A stretch of DNA of 64,000 bases from Microbacterium sp. USTB-Y (lineage in GTDB: Bacteria; Actinomycetota; Actinomycetes; Actinomycetales; Microbacteriaceae), in assembly GCF_023703415.1 (NCBI RefSeq), contig NZ_JAGMTU010000005.1, positions 310,001 through 374,000 of the forward strand. The letters run 5' to 3'. A program made the position numbers and the translations under genes. Under the pieces are notes generated by a model that was not told the origin of the DNA, ran no database searches, and saw nothing but the letters and a program-made list of their open reading frames with translations. Below, one piece after another: positions 19,375 through 26,750 of the stretch (the stretch's first letter is position 1; each line of letters starts with the position of its first letter).

Positions 19375-20181
19375 TTGCCTGAGACCACGATCGAGACGAA
19401 GACCGCCGCGACGCCCGACCGCTCGCCGGCAGGCTCCCGAGCCGCCGGGCTGGTGCGTCCCGTGCGCACCGTTGCCATCCTGGGTGCCGTCGGCGCGCTC
19501 GTCGCCGCCATCGCGCTCCCCGCCTTCGCCTCCGCCAGCGGGCCGGCCACGGCCGCCCCCGTGACCACGGAGCAGCTGGCGGCCGACAACGCGCAGTCCA
19601 TCGTGGTCGCCTCCGAGGCGACGCAGGCGCCGAGCGCACGCGAGCAGTTCACCGCGACGACTCCCGACGAGATCGAGAAGCGCAAGGCGGAGGAGGCCGC
19701 GGCCGCCCGCGCCGCGGCCGCCGCCGCGACCGTGGCGTCGGCCTCGCGCCCCTCCATCGCCGGTCTCGCCCTGGTGGCGCCGGGCTCGGGGGCCGTCCGC
19801 TACCCGGTGACGAGCTTCACGCCCGGCGAGGGGCCCGGATCCGGTCGCGGCCATGAGGGCTGGGACATGATCGCGCCCGAGGGCACCCCGATCTACGCCG
19901 CGGCCGCCGGCACCGTGACCGCCTCGGCCGAGAGCATCGGCGGGTACGGCGTCTCGATCATGATCATGAGCAACATCAACGGCACCATGGTGGAGACCCG
20001 TTACGGGCACATGGTCTACGGGAGCCGGATGGTGCAGGCCGGAGAGCAGGTCTCGGCGGGACAGCTCATCGGCCTGGTCGGGAACACCGGCAACTCCTAC
20101 GGATCCCACCTGCACTTCGAGGTGCGCATCGGCGGCTCCGTGATCGACCCCGAGCCCTGGCTGGCTGCCAACGCCGGCTGA
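19375..20181 (+). CDS. M23 family (LytM) metallopeptidase 1
   Basis: This 268-residue exported or anchored peptidoglycan endopeptidase has an N-terminal membrane/signal segment (about 31-54), a coiled Ala/Glu/Lys region (about 85-120) and an M23 domain (about 140-265). Zinc ligands and catalytic residues are intact: His160 and Asp164 (HEGWD), His212 (RYGHM), His245 and His247 (SHLHFEV). The TTG start is set by GGAGG 8 nt upstream; upstream ATGs lack a site. It is a tandem paralogue of the next gene, with a nearly identical linker (AQSIVVASEATQAPS). Confidence 0.92.
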   Translation: MPETTIETKTAATPDRSPAGSRAAGLVRPVRTVAILGAVGALVAAIALPAFASASGPATAAPVTTEQLAADNAQSIVVASEATQAPSAREQFTATTPDEIEKRKAEEAAAARAAAAAATVASASRPSIAGLALVAPGSGAVRYPVTSFTPGEGPGSGRGHEGWDMIAPEGTPIYAAAAGTVTASAESIGGYGVSIMIMSNINGTMVETRYGHMVYGSRMVQAGEQVSAGQLIGLVGNTGNSYGSHLHFEVRIGGSVIDPEPWLAANAG

Positions 20182-20255
20182 TCCCGTCGCCCGCCGACCG
20201 CGGATCCCGTCGCCCGCCGACCGCGGATCCCGTCGCCTGCCGACCGCGGATCCCG
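20180..20255 (+). repeat. 23-bp tandem repeat after M23 gene 1
   Basis: Three full copies of a 23-bp unit (GATCCCGTCGCCCGCCGACC plus GCG) start at 20180, 20203 and 20226, with a partial fourth at 20249. The array begins on the last bases of the stop codon. The third copy has one substitution. It may affect transcript ends between the two M23 genes. Confidence 0.9.
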
Positions 20256-20478
20256 TGTGCTCGGGGGCATGCCCGGAGATGTTCCTGGGAATCGAGGGGT
20301 GACAGCATCATCACGATCGGGTAACGTCAGGGAGGTCGTCGGCGAGAAGCCCGCCGTCGATCACCGTGGCGGTAGCCTCCCGGTTCGTCACCGTCACGGT
20401 CACCCGAGCACGGCGCAGGTCGTCGTGCATGCGAATTCGGACGGACCGGCGCTCGCGCCGAGGCCTGGAGGAAGCCCT

Positions 20479-21318
20479 GTGGCTGGAGAACTCGAGCAGA
20501 CCTCGACGTCCGAGACGGCACGCGTGAGAACGCGGGAGAGGTCGGTCGGGCGATCCGTGGTGCGACCGCTGCGCACGGTGGCGATCCTCGCCGCCGTGGG
20601 GGCGCTCGTGACGGCGATCGCGCTTCCCGCCCTGGTCACCGGGGCGCCCGCCTCGGCCGGAGCATCCCCGGCCACCGCGCAGCAGCTCGCCGCGCACAAC
20701 GCGCAGTCCATCGTCGTCGCCTCCGAGGCGACGCAGGCGCCGAGCACGCGCGAGCAGTTCACCGCCACCACGCCCGACGAGATCGCGAAGAAGAAGGCCG
20801 ACGAAGAGGCCGCACGCGCCCTCGAGGCCGCCAAGGCCGCCGCCCTCGCGTCCCTCTCGTCGCCGACCACTGCTTCGGTCCGCACGAGCATGCCGTCCAT
20901 CGCCCTGCCCGGACAGGTGATCTACCCGATGGCGGCCGGCAGCTACACGCTGAGCGACGGCTTCGGTGCCGCCCGGACCGGCCGCAGCCACATGGGACAG
21001 GACTTCGCCGCGCCGATCGGCACCCCCATCTACGCGATCTCGGACGGCTGCGTGCAGATCTCGCAGAGCGACTACGGCGGGTACGGCGACACGGTCCAGA
21101 TCTCCCACCCGGCCCTCAGCGGCTCGGGTGCGCTCTCCACGCTGTACGGCCACATGAGCTACCGTGCGGTCTCCGTCGGGCAGTGCGTCACCGCGGGGCA
21201 GTACCTCGGCGAGGTCGGCAACACCGGCTGGGTCTCCGGATCCTGTCTGCATTTCGAGGTGCTGATCAACAACACCGAGATCGACCCGCTCGCCTGGCTC
21301 CAGGCCAACGTGCTCTGA
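20479..21318 (+). CDS. M23 family (LytM-like) protein 2, altered HxH motif
   Basis: This 279-residue paralogue of the preceding gene shares the N-terminal signal/anchor (about 32-58) and the linker AQSIVVASEATQAPS. The M23 domain keeps His171/Asp175 (HMGQD), His225 (LYGHM) and the zinc His258. However, the first His of the HxH pair is Cys256 (GSCLHFEV), which removes the residue equivalent to catalytic His291 of LytM. Extra cysteines (191, 236) suggest disulfides. It may be an inactive regulator of other hydrolases or have changed chemistry. The GTG start follows GGAGG by 7 nt. Confidence 0.9.
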   Translation: MAGELEQTSTSETARVRTRERSVGRSVVRPLRTVAILAAVGALVTAIALPALVTGAPASAGASPATAQQLAAHNAQSIVVASEATQAPSTREQFTATTPDEIAKKKADEEAARALEAAKAAALASLSSPTTASVRTSMPSIALPGQVIYPMAAGSYTLSDGFGAARTGRSHMGQDFAAPIGTPIYAISDGCVQISQSDYGGYGDTVQISHPALSGSGALSTLYGHMSYRAVSVGQCVTAGQYLGEVGNTGWVSGSCLHFEVLINNTEIDPLAWLQANVL

Positions 21319-21479
21319 GCCCGGCGAACGACCGGCACGGGTTCTCCTCGCGTCCTCTCGGCGTGCCCGGAGCCGCGCGGTCGGCGAGCCGACACGGGCG
21401 GCGTTCACCGGATGTTCCCCGCCTCGTCGTCGGCCCATGGGTTAGCCTGAGTCCGTCGTCGCAAGGGCGGAGGAACACG

Positions 21480-21593
21480 ATGGGACGAATACCGGGACAC
21501 CGAACCACGGATGCACTCGGTCGACTCGTCCTTCGGCATTGCCCGCTGGATCTGCACGGATCACCCGTGCGCTCACGGCGCTGTCTCTCGTAG
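21480..21593 (+). CDS. Possible 37-aa leader peptide (uORF)
   Basis: An ATG with GGAGG at 7-nt spacing opens a 37-codon frame rich in Arg, Leu and His, with two cysteines (starting MGRIPGHRTT and ending RSRRCLS). Its TAG stop falls at 21591-21593, between loop and 3' arm of the intrinsic terminator. Ribosomes translating it would cover the 5' arm of the stem, so it could couple translation to read-through into the HNH gene. It may be chance coding, as no homologue is recognised. Confidence 0.35.
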   Translation: MGRIPGHRTTDALGRLVLRHCPLDLHGSPVRSRRCLS

Positions 21594-21607
21594 ACAGCGC
21601 CGTTTTC
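21576..21607 (+). terminator. Intrinsic terminator upstream of HNH gene
   Basis: CGGCGCTGTCT pairs perfectly with AGACAGCGCCG across a CTCGT loop and is followed by TTTTCGT, the most canonical intrinsic terminator in this part of the window. It lies in front of a gene rather than after one. Confidence 0.85.
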
Positions 21608-21682
21608 GTATCCAGCGGACCCTCCGCCTGCGCACGGTCGAGAGCCCGGGAAGCCGTCCCGGGCGAATCGAAGGGATGCAGG

Positions 21683-22180
21683 ATGCGCACACTGGTGCTC
21701 AACGCAGGGTACGAACCGCTCGCGATCGTGTCGTTCCGACGCGCTCTCGTCCTGGTGATGAACAAGAAGGCGTCGGTCGTCGCATGCGTCGACGACGATC
21801 CGGTCTGGGCGGCGAACGCGCGTTTCGACCGGCCCGCCGTGATCGTGCTCAGTCGCTACGTGCGGATGCCGAGAACCCGGTACGCGCCGGTGACGAGACG
21901 AGGGGTGCTGCGCCGCGACGGCAACCGCTGCGGCTACTGCGGGAAGTCCGCCTCCACGATCGACCACGTGCTGCCGCGCTCCCGCGGCGGCAAGAACTCC
22001 TGGGAGAACCTCGTCGCGTGCTGCCTGCGCTGCAACAACGTCAAGAGCGACCGCACGCCCCAGGAGATGGGGTGGGCGCTCAGGCTCACCCCTGCGCCGC
22101 CGCGCGGGACGGGATGGACGGTGCGCGGCTCCGAGCGCACCGACCCCCGCTGGGAGCCCTATCTGGCGATGGCCGCATAG
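21683..22180 (+). CDS. HNH endonuclease-family protein
   Basis: This 165-residue protein is of the widespread actinobacterial HNH type. The N-terminal region begins MRTLVLNAGYEPLAIVSFRR, and the C-terminal HNH fold has CGYCG (83-87), the DH catalytic pair (94-95, STIDHVLPRSRGG) and the second zinc knuckle CLRCN (114-118). It would cut or nick DNA using a metal ion; the biological target is unknown. It is preceded by a leader carrying an intrinsic terminator and followed closely by tRNA-Arg. Confidence 0.92.
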   Translation: MRTLVLNAGYEPLAIVSFRRALVLVMNKKASVVACVDDDPVWAANARFDRPAVIVLSRYVRMPRTRYAPVTRRGVLRRDGNRCGYCGKSASTIDHVLPRSRGGKNSWENLVACCLRCNNVKSDRTPQEMGWALRLTPAPPRGTGWTVRGSERTDPRWEPYLAMAA

Positions 22181-22211
22181 GGCGCACGCCGGATCGTTAG
22201 ACTGGTGCTGC

Positions 22212-22285
22212 GCCTTCGTAGCTCAGTCGGATAGAGCGGCCCTCTCCTAAAGGGCAGGTCGCAGGTTCGAATCCTGTCGGGGGCA
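22212..22285 (+). tRNA. tRNA-Arg (anticodon CCT)
   Basis: Acceptor GCCTTCG pairs with CGGGGGC (with G-U pairs), anticodon stem GCCCT/AGGGC holds loop CTCCTAA giving CCT (Arg, AGG codon), and the T-loop is TTCGAAT. A TAGACT -10 box lies about 9 nt upstream. CCA is not encoded. Confidence 0.95.
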
Positions 22286-22287
22286 CG

Positions 22288-22327
22288 AGCAGGAAGGGAC
22301 CGCCCGGAGGGTGGTCCCTTCCTGCTC
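22288..22327 (+). terminator. tRNA-Arg terminator
   Basis: GAGCAGGAAGGGACC pairs with GGTCCCTTCCTGCTC around a GCCCGGAGGGT loop that itself can pair. It starts 2 nt after the tRNA. Confidence 0.85.
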
Positions 22328-22386
22328 TGTCGTCTCCGGCTGCCGAGGCTCCGTTGGCCAGGAGGCCCTGCTCTGTCGTCTCCGGC
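22321..22386 (+). repeat. 20-bp direct repeat downstream of tRNA-Arg
   Basis: CCTGCTCTGTCGTCTCCGGC occurs at 22321-22340 and again at 22367-22386. The first copy overlaps the 3' arm of the tRNA terminator. It could be a remnant of a duplication or an old integration next to the tRNA. No integrase is nearby. Confidence 0.6.
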
Positions 22387-22469
22387 GGTGGGCGCACTTC
22401 AAGGTGCCTTTTGTACGGCTCGACAATCACACTCACAATGGGGTTACGAACAAAGAGTGAGGTGTTGAA

Positions 22470-23153
22470 GTGGAGCAGAGCAGCGCAGCCGGACAGCGCC
22501 CCGTCGTCGTGGAGGTCTGGGCGGACCTCGGGTGCCCCTGGTGCTATGTCGGCAAGCACCGGCTTCAGCGCGCAATCGAAGACCGGCCCGACGCGGGCCG
22601 CTTTCAGCTGAGGATCCGATCGTTCGAACTCAACCCGGATTCCCCGAAAGAGCCGGAGCCGATCGCCGCCGTCTTCATGCGCAAGCACGGAGGTGATCCT
22701 GCGGTCGTCCTCGAGGCGGAGAAGCGCATCCAGGGCATCGCGAAGAGCGAAGGGCTGGCGTTCGACCTCGACCGCATGAACGCCAACACGTTCGACCTGC
22801 ACCGCGTGATGCACTTCGCCGAGGAGACGGGCAAGGGGCTCGAGTTCTTCTCGCAGGTCCAGGATCGGTTCTTCTCCGGCGAGATCGACCCTTACGATGC
22901 GGACGTCGTCGTCGACGTGGCGGAGTCTCTCGGCCTCGACGGCGACCGCGTGAACTCGATCCTCGACGGCGACGAGTTCGCCGATGCCGTCCGCGCCGAC
23001 GCCTCCGAAGGCGCCGCGCTGGGCGCGCAGGGGGTGCCGTTCATGGTGTTCGGCCGCCGGCTCGCGGTGTCCGGCGCCCAGTCGGTGGCCATCTACGGCC
23101 AGGCCCTCGACCAGGTGGTCGGACTGCTCTCGTCCGAGAATCCGGGGGCGTGA
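22470..23153 (+). CDS. DsbA-family oxidoreductase, FrnE-like
   Basis: This 227-residue cytoplasmic DsbA-like protein has the active site CPWC (22-25) just after the first strand and the inserted helical domain, with cis-Pro in GVPFMVF. FrnE-like proteins act as thiol oxidoreductases or isomerases in oxidative stress or polyketide pathways. There is no signal peptide. The GTG start has GAGGTG about 7 nt upstream. It lies 70 bp before a quinone oxidoreductase gene and is probably co-expressed with it. The HxlR gene beyond is a likely thiol- or quinone-responsive regulator. Confidence 0.9.
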   Translation: MEQSSAAGQRPVVVEVWADLGCPWCYVGKHRLQRAIEDRPDAGRFQLRIRSFELNPDSPKEPEPIAAVFMRKHGGDPAVVLEAEKRIQGIAKSEGLAFDLDRMNANTFDLHRVMHFAEETGKGLEFFSQVQDRFFSGEIDPYDADVVVDVAESLGLDGDRVNSILDGDEFADAVRADASEGAALGAQGVPFMVFGRRLAVSGAQSVAIYGQALDQVVGLLSSENPGA

Positions 23154-23223
23154 CCGAGCAGGCCCCGGTCTCTGCGTCCCCTTGCCTCACCTCCTACCCG
23201 ATCCCACGAAAGGAGCCACGCCC

Positions 23224-24153
23224 ATGCGCGCTCTGCAGATCACCGAGTACGGCGACAACAGCGTCCTGACCATCGCCGAGGTGGCGCTACCAGCCCCCGT
23301 CGCCCGACAGGTCCTCATCGATGTCGAGGCCGCGGCGCTGAACCCGCTCGATGCGACGCTCCGCGCCGGATACGCCCAGGCGCTCATGCCTCTGCGGTTC
23401 CCCGCGACCCTCGGCGGCGATGTGGCGGGCGTGGTCGCCGGCGTCGGGCCGGACGTGACCGAGTTCGCCGTCGGCGACCGCGTCTACGGCAACGCGTACA
23501 CGCTGCTGGGAGGCAGCGGTGCGATCGCCGAGCAAGCCCTTGTCCAGGCCGATAATCTCGCACCGATCCCCGTGGGCCTGGACTTCGTCGATGCCGCGTC
23601 GATGCCGGTTGCCGGAACGACCGCCGTCGAGGCGATCGATCACAGCCTGAAAGTGCAGCCCGGGCAGCGGGTCTTCATCAGCGGTGGCTCGGGCGCCGTC
23701 GGTTCGGCAGCCGTCCAGCTGGCCAAGCACCTCGGTGCCTACGTCGCCACCACCGCCAGCGGAGACGGTGTCGACCTCGCCCGCGCGCTGGGCGGAGACG
23801 AGGTGTTCGATCACGCGAGCAGTGACTTCTCCGAGCATCTCAGCGACTTCGACGCCGTCCTCGACGGTGTGGGCGGCGCCTCTCTGGACAAGGCCTACGG
23901 CATCCTCAGGCGCGGCGGCACGCTCGTCAGCGTCAGTGGTGAGATCGACCAGGCCCAGGCGGACCAGCGGGGGCTGACGGTCATCAGACAGGGCGCGCAG
24001 TCCGACGGCGTCCTGCGCGAGCTCACCGCGTACCTCGCCGATGGCGTGATCACTCCACGAGTGGGGCGCATCTACCCCTTGGAGGAGGCAGCGGCCGCCT
24101 TCGCGGCCCTGGAGAACCGCAGCGTGCGGGGCAAGATCGTCATCGTGCCCTGA
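23224..24153 (+). CDS. NADP-dependent zinc-less quinone oxidoreductase (MDR superfamily)
   Basis: This 309-residue medium-chain dehydrogenase/reductase has a GroES-like N-terminal half ('GGDVAGVVAGVGPDVTEF') and a Rossmann half with FISGGSGAVGSAAVQLAKHLGA. It lacks catalytic-zinc ligands, as in quinone oxidoreductase/zeta-crystallin. It reduces quinones or enals with NADPH. AAAGGAG precedes the ATG. It is grouped with an FrnE-like oxidoreductase and a convergent HxlR regulator, a common quinone-stress arrangement. Confidence 0.92.
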   Translation: MRALQITEYGDNSVLTIAEVALPAPVARQVLIDVEAAALNPLDATLRAGYAQALMPLRFPATLGGDVAGVVAGVGPDVTEFAVGDRVYGNAYTLLGGSGAIAEQALVQADNLAPIPVGLDFVDAASMPVAGTTAVEAIDHSLKVQPGQRVFISGGSGAVGSAAVQLAKHLGAYVATTASGDGVDLARALGGDEVFDHASSDFSEHLSDFDAVLDGVGGASLDKAYGILRRGGTLVSVSGEIDQAQADQRGLTVIRQGAQSDGVLRELTAYLADGVITPRVGRIYPLEEAAAAFAALENRSVRGKIVIVP

Positions 24154-24241
24154 CCACCCGCCGTCAGGCGAGCCCCGGATGGCGTGTTCGGAGGACGCCC
24201 TCCAGGTCCGCAGGCCCAGGTCAGCAGGCGCGCGCGCACGC

Positions 24242-24691
24242 TCACCCGAGCGCCGCCGACGGGTCGGAGGAGTGGGGGCTGCGGTCCGCGGCGGTCTTCT
24301 CGCGTCCGACGCCGGTCAGCTCGTGCGCACGTCGGCTGGCGGCGACGTCCTCGTGATGGCTGGCCGCCCAGCCGGCGAGCGTCATCACGGCCTCCAGCAG
24401 CGAGCGGCCGAGCGTGGTCAGGGCGTACTCGACCCGTGGCGGCACCTCGGCGTATGCGGTGCGCGTGACCAGACCGTCGCGTTCCAGGGCCTTCAGCGTC
24501 ACCGTGAGCATTCGCTGGGAGATGCCGGGAATGCTCGCCTGCAGGTCGGAGTAACGCAGCGGTCCGGATCCCAGGGTGCTGATGATCAGGACCGTCCACT
24601 TCTCCCCGATCCGATCGAGCACCTCGCGGATGAACGTGCTCTCCTCCGGCCATGCCTGGCACGGCCCGCTGATCGTCTTGGCCCTGGCCAT
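24242..24691 (-). CDS. HxlR-family transcriptional regulator
   Basis: This 149-residue winged-helix regulator begins MARAKTISGPCQAWP, with Cys11 at the position used for thiol or quinone sensing in HxlR/HypR/QorR proteins. 'IGEKWTVLIISTLGSGPLRY' and 'PGISQRMLTVTLKALERDGL' form the HTH. The ATG at 24691 was chosen because AAGG lies 9 nt upstream; a GTG at 24700 is too close to it. It is convergent with the oxidoreductase gene and probably regulates it, as QorR does. Confidence 0.9.
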   Translation of the reverse strand: MARAKTISGPCQAWPEESTFIREVLDRIGEKWTVLIISTLGSGPLRYSDLQASIPGISQRMLTVTLKALERDGLVTRTAYAEVPPRVEYALTTLGRSLLEAVMTLAGWAASHHEDVAASRRAHELTGVGREKTAADRSPHSSDPSAALG

Positions 24692-24838
24692 CTCGCACAC
24701 CCTTCATCCCGGAATGGCTGCAGACCGTCCGGTCTGCTACCGCACTACAAGTATGTGACCAGGACGGAACAGGAACGCGCTCCCTCACCAGATCTCCGAA
24801 GGCCGCGGCCTCGTGTCGCATTCCCCGGCGGGAGGCAA

Positions 24839-24873
24839 CGGAAAGGGGTCATCCCGCGGGATGACCCCTTTCC
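24839..24873. terminator. Bidirectional terminator downstream of lsr2
   Basis: A perfect palindrome, CGGAAAGGGGTCATCCC with GGGATGACCCCTTTCCG around a GC centre, lies 32 bp past the lsr2 stop on the minus strand. It shields the hxlR promoter region (24692-24838) from lsr2 read-through. Confidence 0.9.
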
Positions 24874-24904
24874 GCTGCGTATCGCGGACTGCTTCTTATC
24901 GCGG

Positions 24905-25249
24905 TCAGTGCGCGGCGCGGTACGCCGCGACCACGTCGGCCGGGATGCGGCCGCGCTCGGAGAGCTTGTGGCCGTTCTCGCTGGCCCAGGCCCGGATCGA
25001 CGCGGTCTCCGGGTTGCGGTTGGGACGCTTGGACGCGGCGGAGGGACGGCCACCGCCGACCCGCTGCGTGCGTCGTGCGGATGAGATGTAGGACGCGAGC
25101 GCGGCGCGCAGTTCTGCCGCGTGCGCGCTGGTCAGGTCGATCTCATAGGCGGATCCGTCGAGCGAGAAATGCACGGTCTCGCCTTCTCCGACCTCGAGAA
25201 CCGTGCCGTCGATATCGTCGACGAGCTGATGAACGATTTTGCGTGCCAT
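24905..25249 (-). CDS. lsr2: Lsr2 nucleoid-associated protein
   Basis: This 114-residue xenogeneic silencer binds AT-rich DNA. The N-terminal dimerisation domain starts [16 protein letters not shown]; the C-terminal DNA-binding domain (about 76-114) has the AT-hook-like RGR (99-101, RGRIPADV). The linker (62-75) is Gly/Arg/Ser-rich. The ATG at 25249 matches the conserved family start. Lsr2 is relevant to the lower-GC element further along the window, which it would be expected to silence. Confidence 0.97.
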   Translation of the reverse strand: MARKIVHQLVDDIDGTVLEVGEGETVHFSLDGSAYEIDLTSAHAAELRAALASYISSARRTQRVGGGRPSAASKRPNRNPETASIRAWASENGHKLSERGRIPADVVAAYRAAH

Positions 25250-25303
25250 GTCGACAAACCTACGGGCAGGAAATGCGCTTGGCAATCATTGGAATGCGGA
25301 ATG

Positions 25304-25630
25304 TCAGGAATGACCGGGGTCGATGAGTTTCAGCCCGATAATGCATCCCACCAATCCGAGGATGAGCAGGATCCGGATCCAGGAGACATCCGAATCGCCG
25401 GTGATCATTGCCCAGATCACCGTGAGGGAGGCGCCGATTCCGACCCAGATCGCATAGGCGGTGGCGGTCGGGATCTCGCGCATCGCCCAGCCCAGTCCGA
25501 ACATCGATGCCGCGAGGCCGACGACGAAGACGACCGTCGGCCACAGTCTGGTGAAGCCCTCGGATTTGCCGAGCGCCGTCGCCCAGACGGCTTCGCACAT
25601 TCCCGAGATGATGAGCACGATCCACGCCAT
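25304..25630 (-). CDS. gdx: SMR-family guanidinium exporter (Gdx/SugE type)
   Basis: This 108-residue four-helix small multidrug resistance protein has conserved Glu13 in 'GMCEAVWATALGKSEGFT', the Gdx/SugE signature rather than the EmrE one. Gdx proteins export guanidinium in exchange for protons as antiparallel dimers. The assignment is reinforced by a guanidine-III riboswitch directly upstream. AGGAGG lies 6 nt before the ATG at 25630. The gene is monocistronic, between lsr2 and a RamA-like gene. Confidence 0.93.
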   Translation of the reverse strand: MAWIVLIISGMCEAVWATALGKSEGFTRLWPTVVFVVGLAASMFGLGWAMREIPTATAYAIWVGIGASLTVIWAMITGDSDVSWIRILLILGLVGCIIGLKLIDPGHS

Positions 25631-25644
25631 GGCGGGCCTCCTGA

Positions 25645-25688
25645 GAGCCAGTCTTTTCGCTGTCCGGGTACTGGCCCGCCTCGTCCGG
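25645..25688 (-). promoter_or_regulatory. Guanidine-III riboswitch (ykkC-III) upstream of gdx
   Basis: Read on the minus strand, the leader starts CCGGACGAGGCGGGCC, then GTACCCGG, then ACAGCGAAAAGACTGGC. It closely follows the ykkC-III/guanidine-III motif (CCGGACGAGG...GUACCCGG...AAGAC...). It ends 2 nt before the AGGAGG ribosome site of gdx, so control is likely at translation initiation. A TATCCT -10 box is at 25714-25709. Confidence 0.9.
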
Positions 25689-25766
25689 GTGCGCAATGCG
25701 CTGTGTTCAGGATAGCGAGCGCACCTGTGCAGGAGCAGGGCAGGATCGTTCCGCAGTCGGCGACGT

Positions 25767-26621
25767 TCAGGGAATCAGGCCGTCGCGACGTGCCCGTGCC
25801 ACGGCCGCATGCCGGGTCGGAGCATCGAGTTTCGCCATCGCAGTGCCGAGGTACGCCTTCACCGTGGATTCGCGCAGTCCCAATTCTTCGGCGATCCCCG
25901 CATTCGTCTGCCCGAGGGCCGCGCAGGCGAGCACATCGAGTTCCCGCGGCGAGAGACGCACTTCGGAGGTGCTCGGCGGGCGCGCGGACGAGGCGAGCGC
26001 GAGCAGTCGGCGTTCGACGTCGCCGATGCGCGCGCGCACGCTCGTGTCCTGCACCAGGGCCGCGATCGAGCGCAGCTCGGCGAAGCTCTCGCGCAGCTCT
26101 TCACGATGAGCCGGGGTCAGCGTCGGCGGGGGAGAGGGGGCGCTGGTCGTGCGCACGCGGCGCTCGACCTCTTCGCGGATGCGCAGCTCGACCGCCAGCG
26201 CGTCCGCGATCTGCATCGCCGGGGCTGTCGCGACCCCGTCGGAGGACGGCTCGTCCCACGAGCCGGCGTACAGCACGCCGCGCGGACGACCCGAGACGAC
26301 CACCGGGATCGCCAGCAGGGTGCGCAGGCCCTCGCCGAGCACGTATCCGTCGTAGTCGTGGGTGATCTGCTGCGACGAGCCATAGTCGTGGGTCATCCGC
26401 GGGCGCAGCTCGGTCATCGCCCGTCCGCCGAGTCCCCGCTGCGGCTGGACGCGCAGACCTTCGAGGCTGCGGGTGCGGGAGCCGACGATCGACGTGACCG
26501 GCACCTCGCCGTCGGAGAGCAGCCCGCCGAACGCGACCGGGAAGCGGGTGCGGCGGATCAGCTCGCGCACGGCCTGCGCGACCAGATCCGCATCGGATCC
26601 GACTGTCTCGAAGGTGCTCAC
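25767..26621 (-). CDS. GAF/LuxR-type transcriptional regulator (RamA-like)
   Basis: This 284-residue regulator has an N-terminal GAF-like sensor region (about 10-150) and a C-terminal LuxR HTH (about 220-284: LSPRELDVLACAALGQTNAG, then RESTVKAYLGTAMAKL). Size and architecture match RamA/RamB-type LuxR regulators of acetate and central carbon metabolism in Corynebacterium. The start is a GTG, and the ribosome site is weak. It is transcribed toward gdx but separated from it by that gene's own promoter and riboswitch. The ligand is unknown. Confidence 0.88.
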   Translation of the reverse strand: MSTFETVGSDADLVAQAVRELIRRTRFPVAFGGLLSDGEVPVTSIVGSRTRSLEGLRVQPQRGLGGRAMTELRPRMTHDYGSSQQITHDYDGYVLGEGLRTLLAIPVVVSGRPRGVLYAGSWDEPSSDGVATAPAMQIADALAVELRIREEVERRVRTTSAPSPPPTLTPAHREELRESFAELRSIAALVQDTSVRARIGDVERRLLALASSARPPSTSEVRLSPRELDVLACAALGQTNAGIAEELGLRESTVKAYLGTAMAKLDAPTRHAAVARARRDGLIP

Positions 26622-26750
26622 CGACTACCAGCTTCCGGAGGCGACGTCTACGTCTGCGTCCTTTGTCGCGTCGACGCTATCACCTGGCCGGGAGGAGCAT
26701 CGAGCCCTCGCCCTCCCGCTTGCGGACCGGGTCGCGTCCGCCCCGGCGGC

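Larger units (their letters stand above)
21440..21607 (+). ncRNA. Candidate leader RNA/small RNA with intrinsic terminator
   Basis: The 364-bp gap 21319-21682 contains a TAGCCT -10 box (about 21443) followed by about 130 nt and then a perfect 11-bp hairpin, CGGCGCTGTCT/AGACAGCGCCG (21576-21602), ending in TTTTCGT. A terminator 75 bp ahead of the HNH gene implies either a stand-alone small RNA or an attenuating leader. It holds a 37-codon ORF whose stop lies inside the hairpin. Weak resemblance to the c-di-AMP ydaO core (GGCGGAGGAAC...) was noted but is not convincing. Confidence 0.5.

Noticed and set aside
21440..21600. ydaO/c-di-AMP riboswitch upstream of the HNH gene
   Set aside because: A GGCGGAGGAAC segment recalls part of the motif, but the conserved GGGGUGAAU and CCGAAUCCGUC blocks are not convincingly present. 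Kept only as a generic leader.
22900..23100. Minus-strand 66-codon frame in the FrnE-like gene
   Set aside because: Shadow frame with no ribosome site or recognisable sequence.
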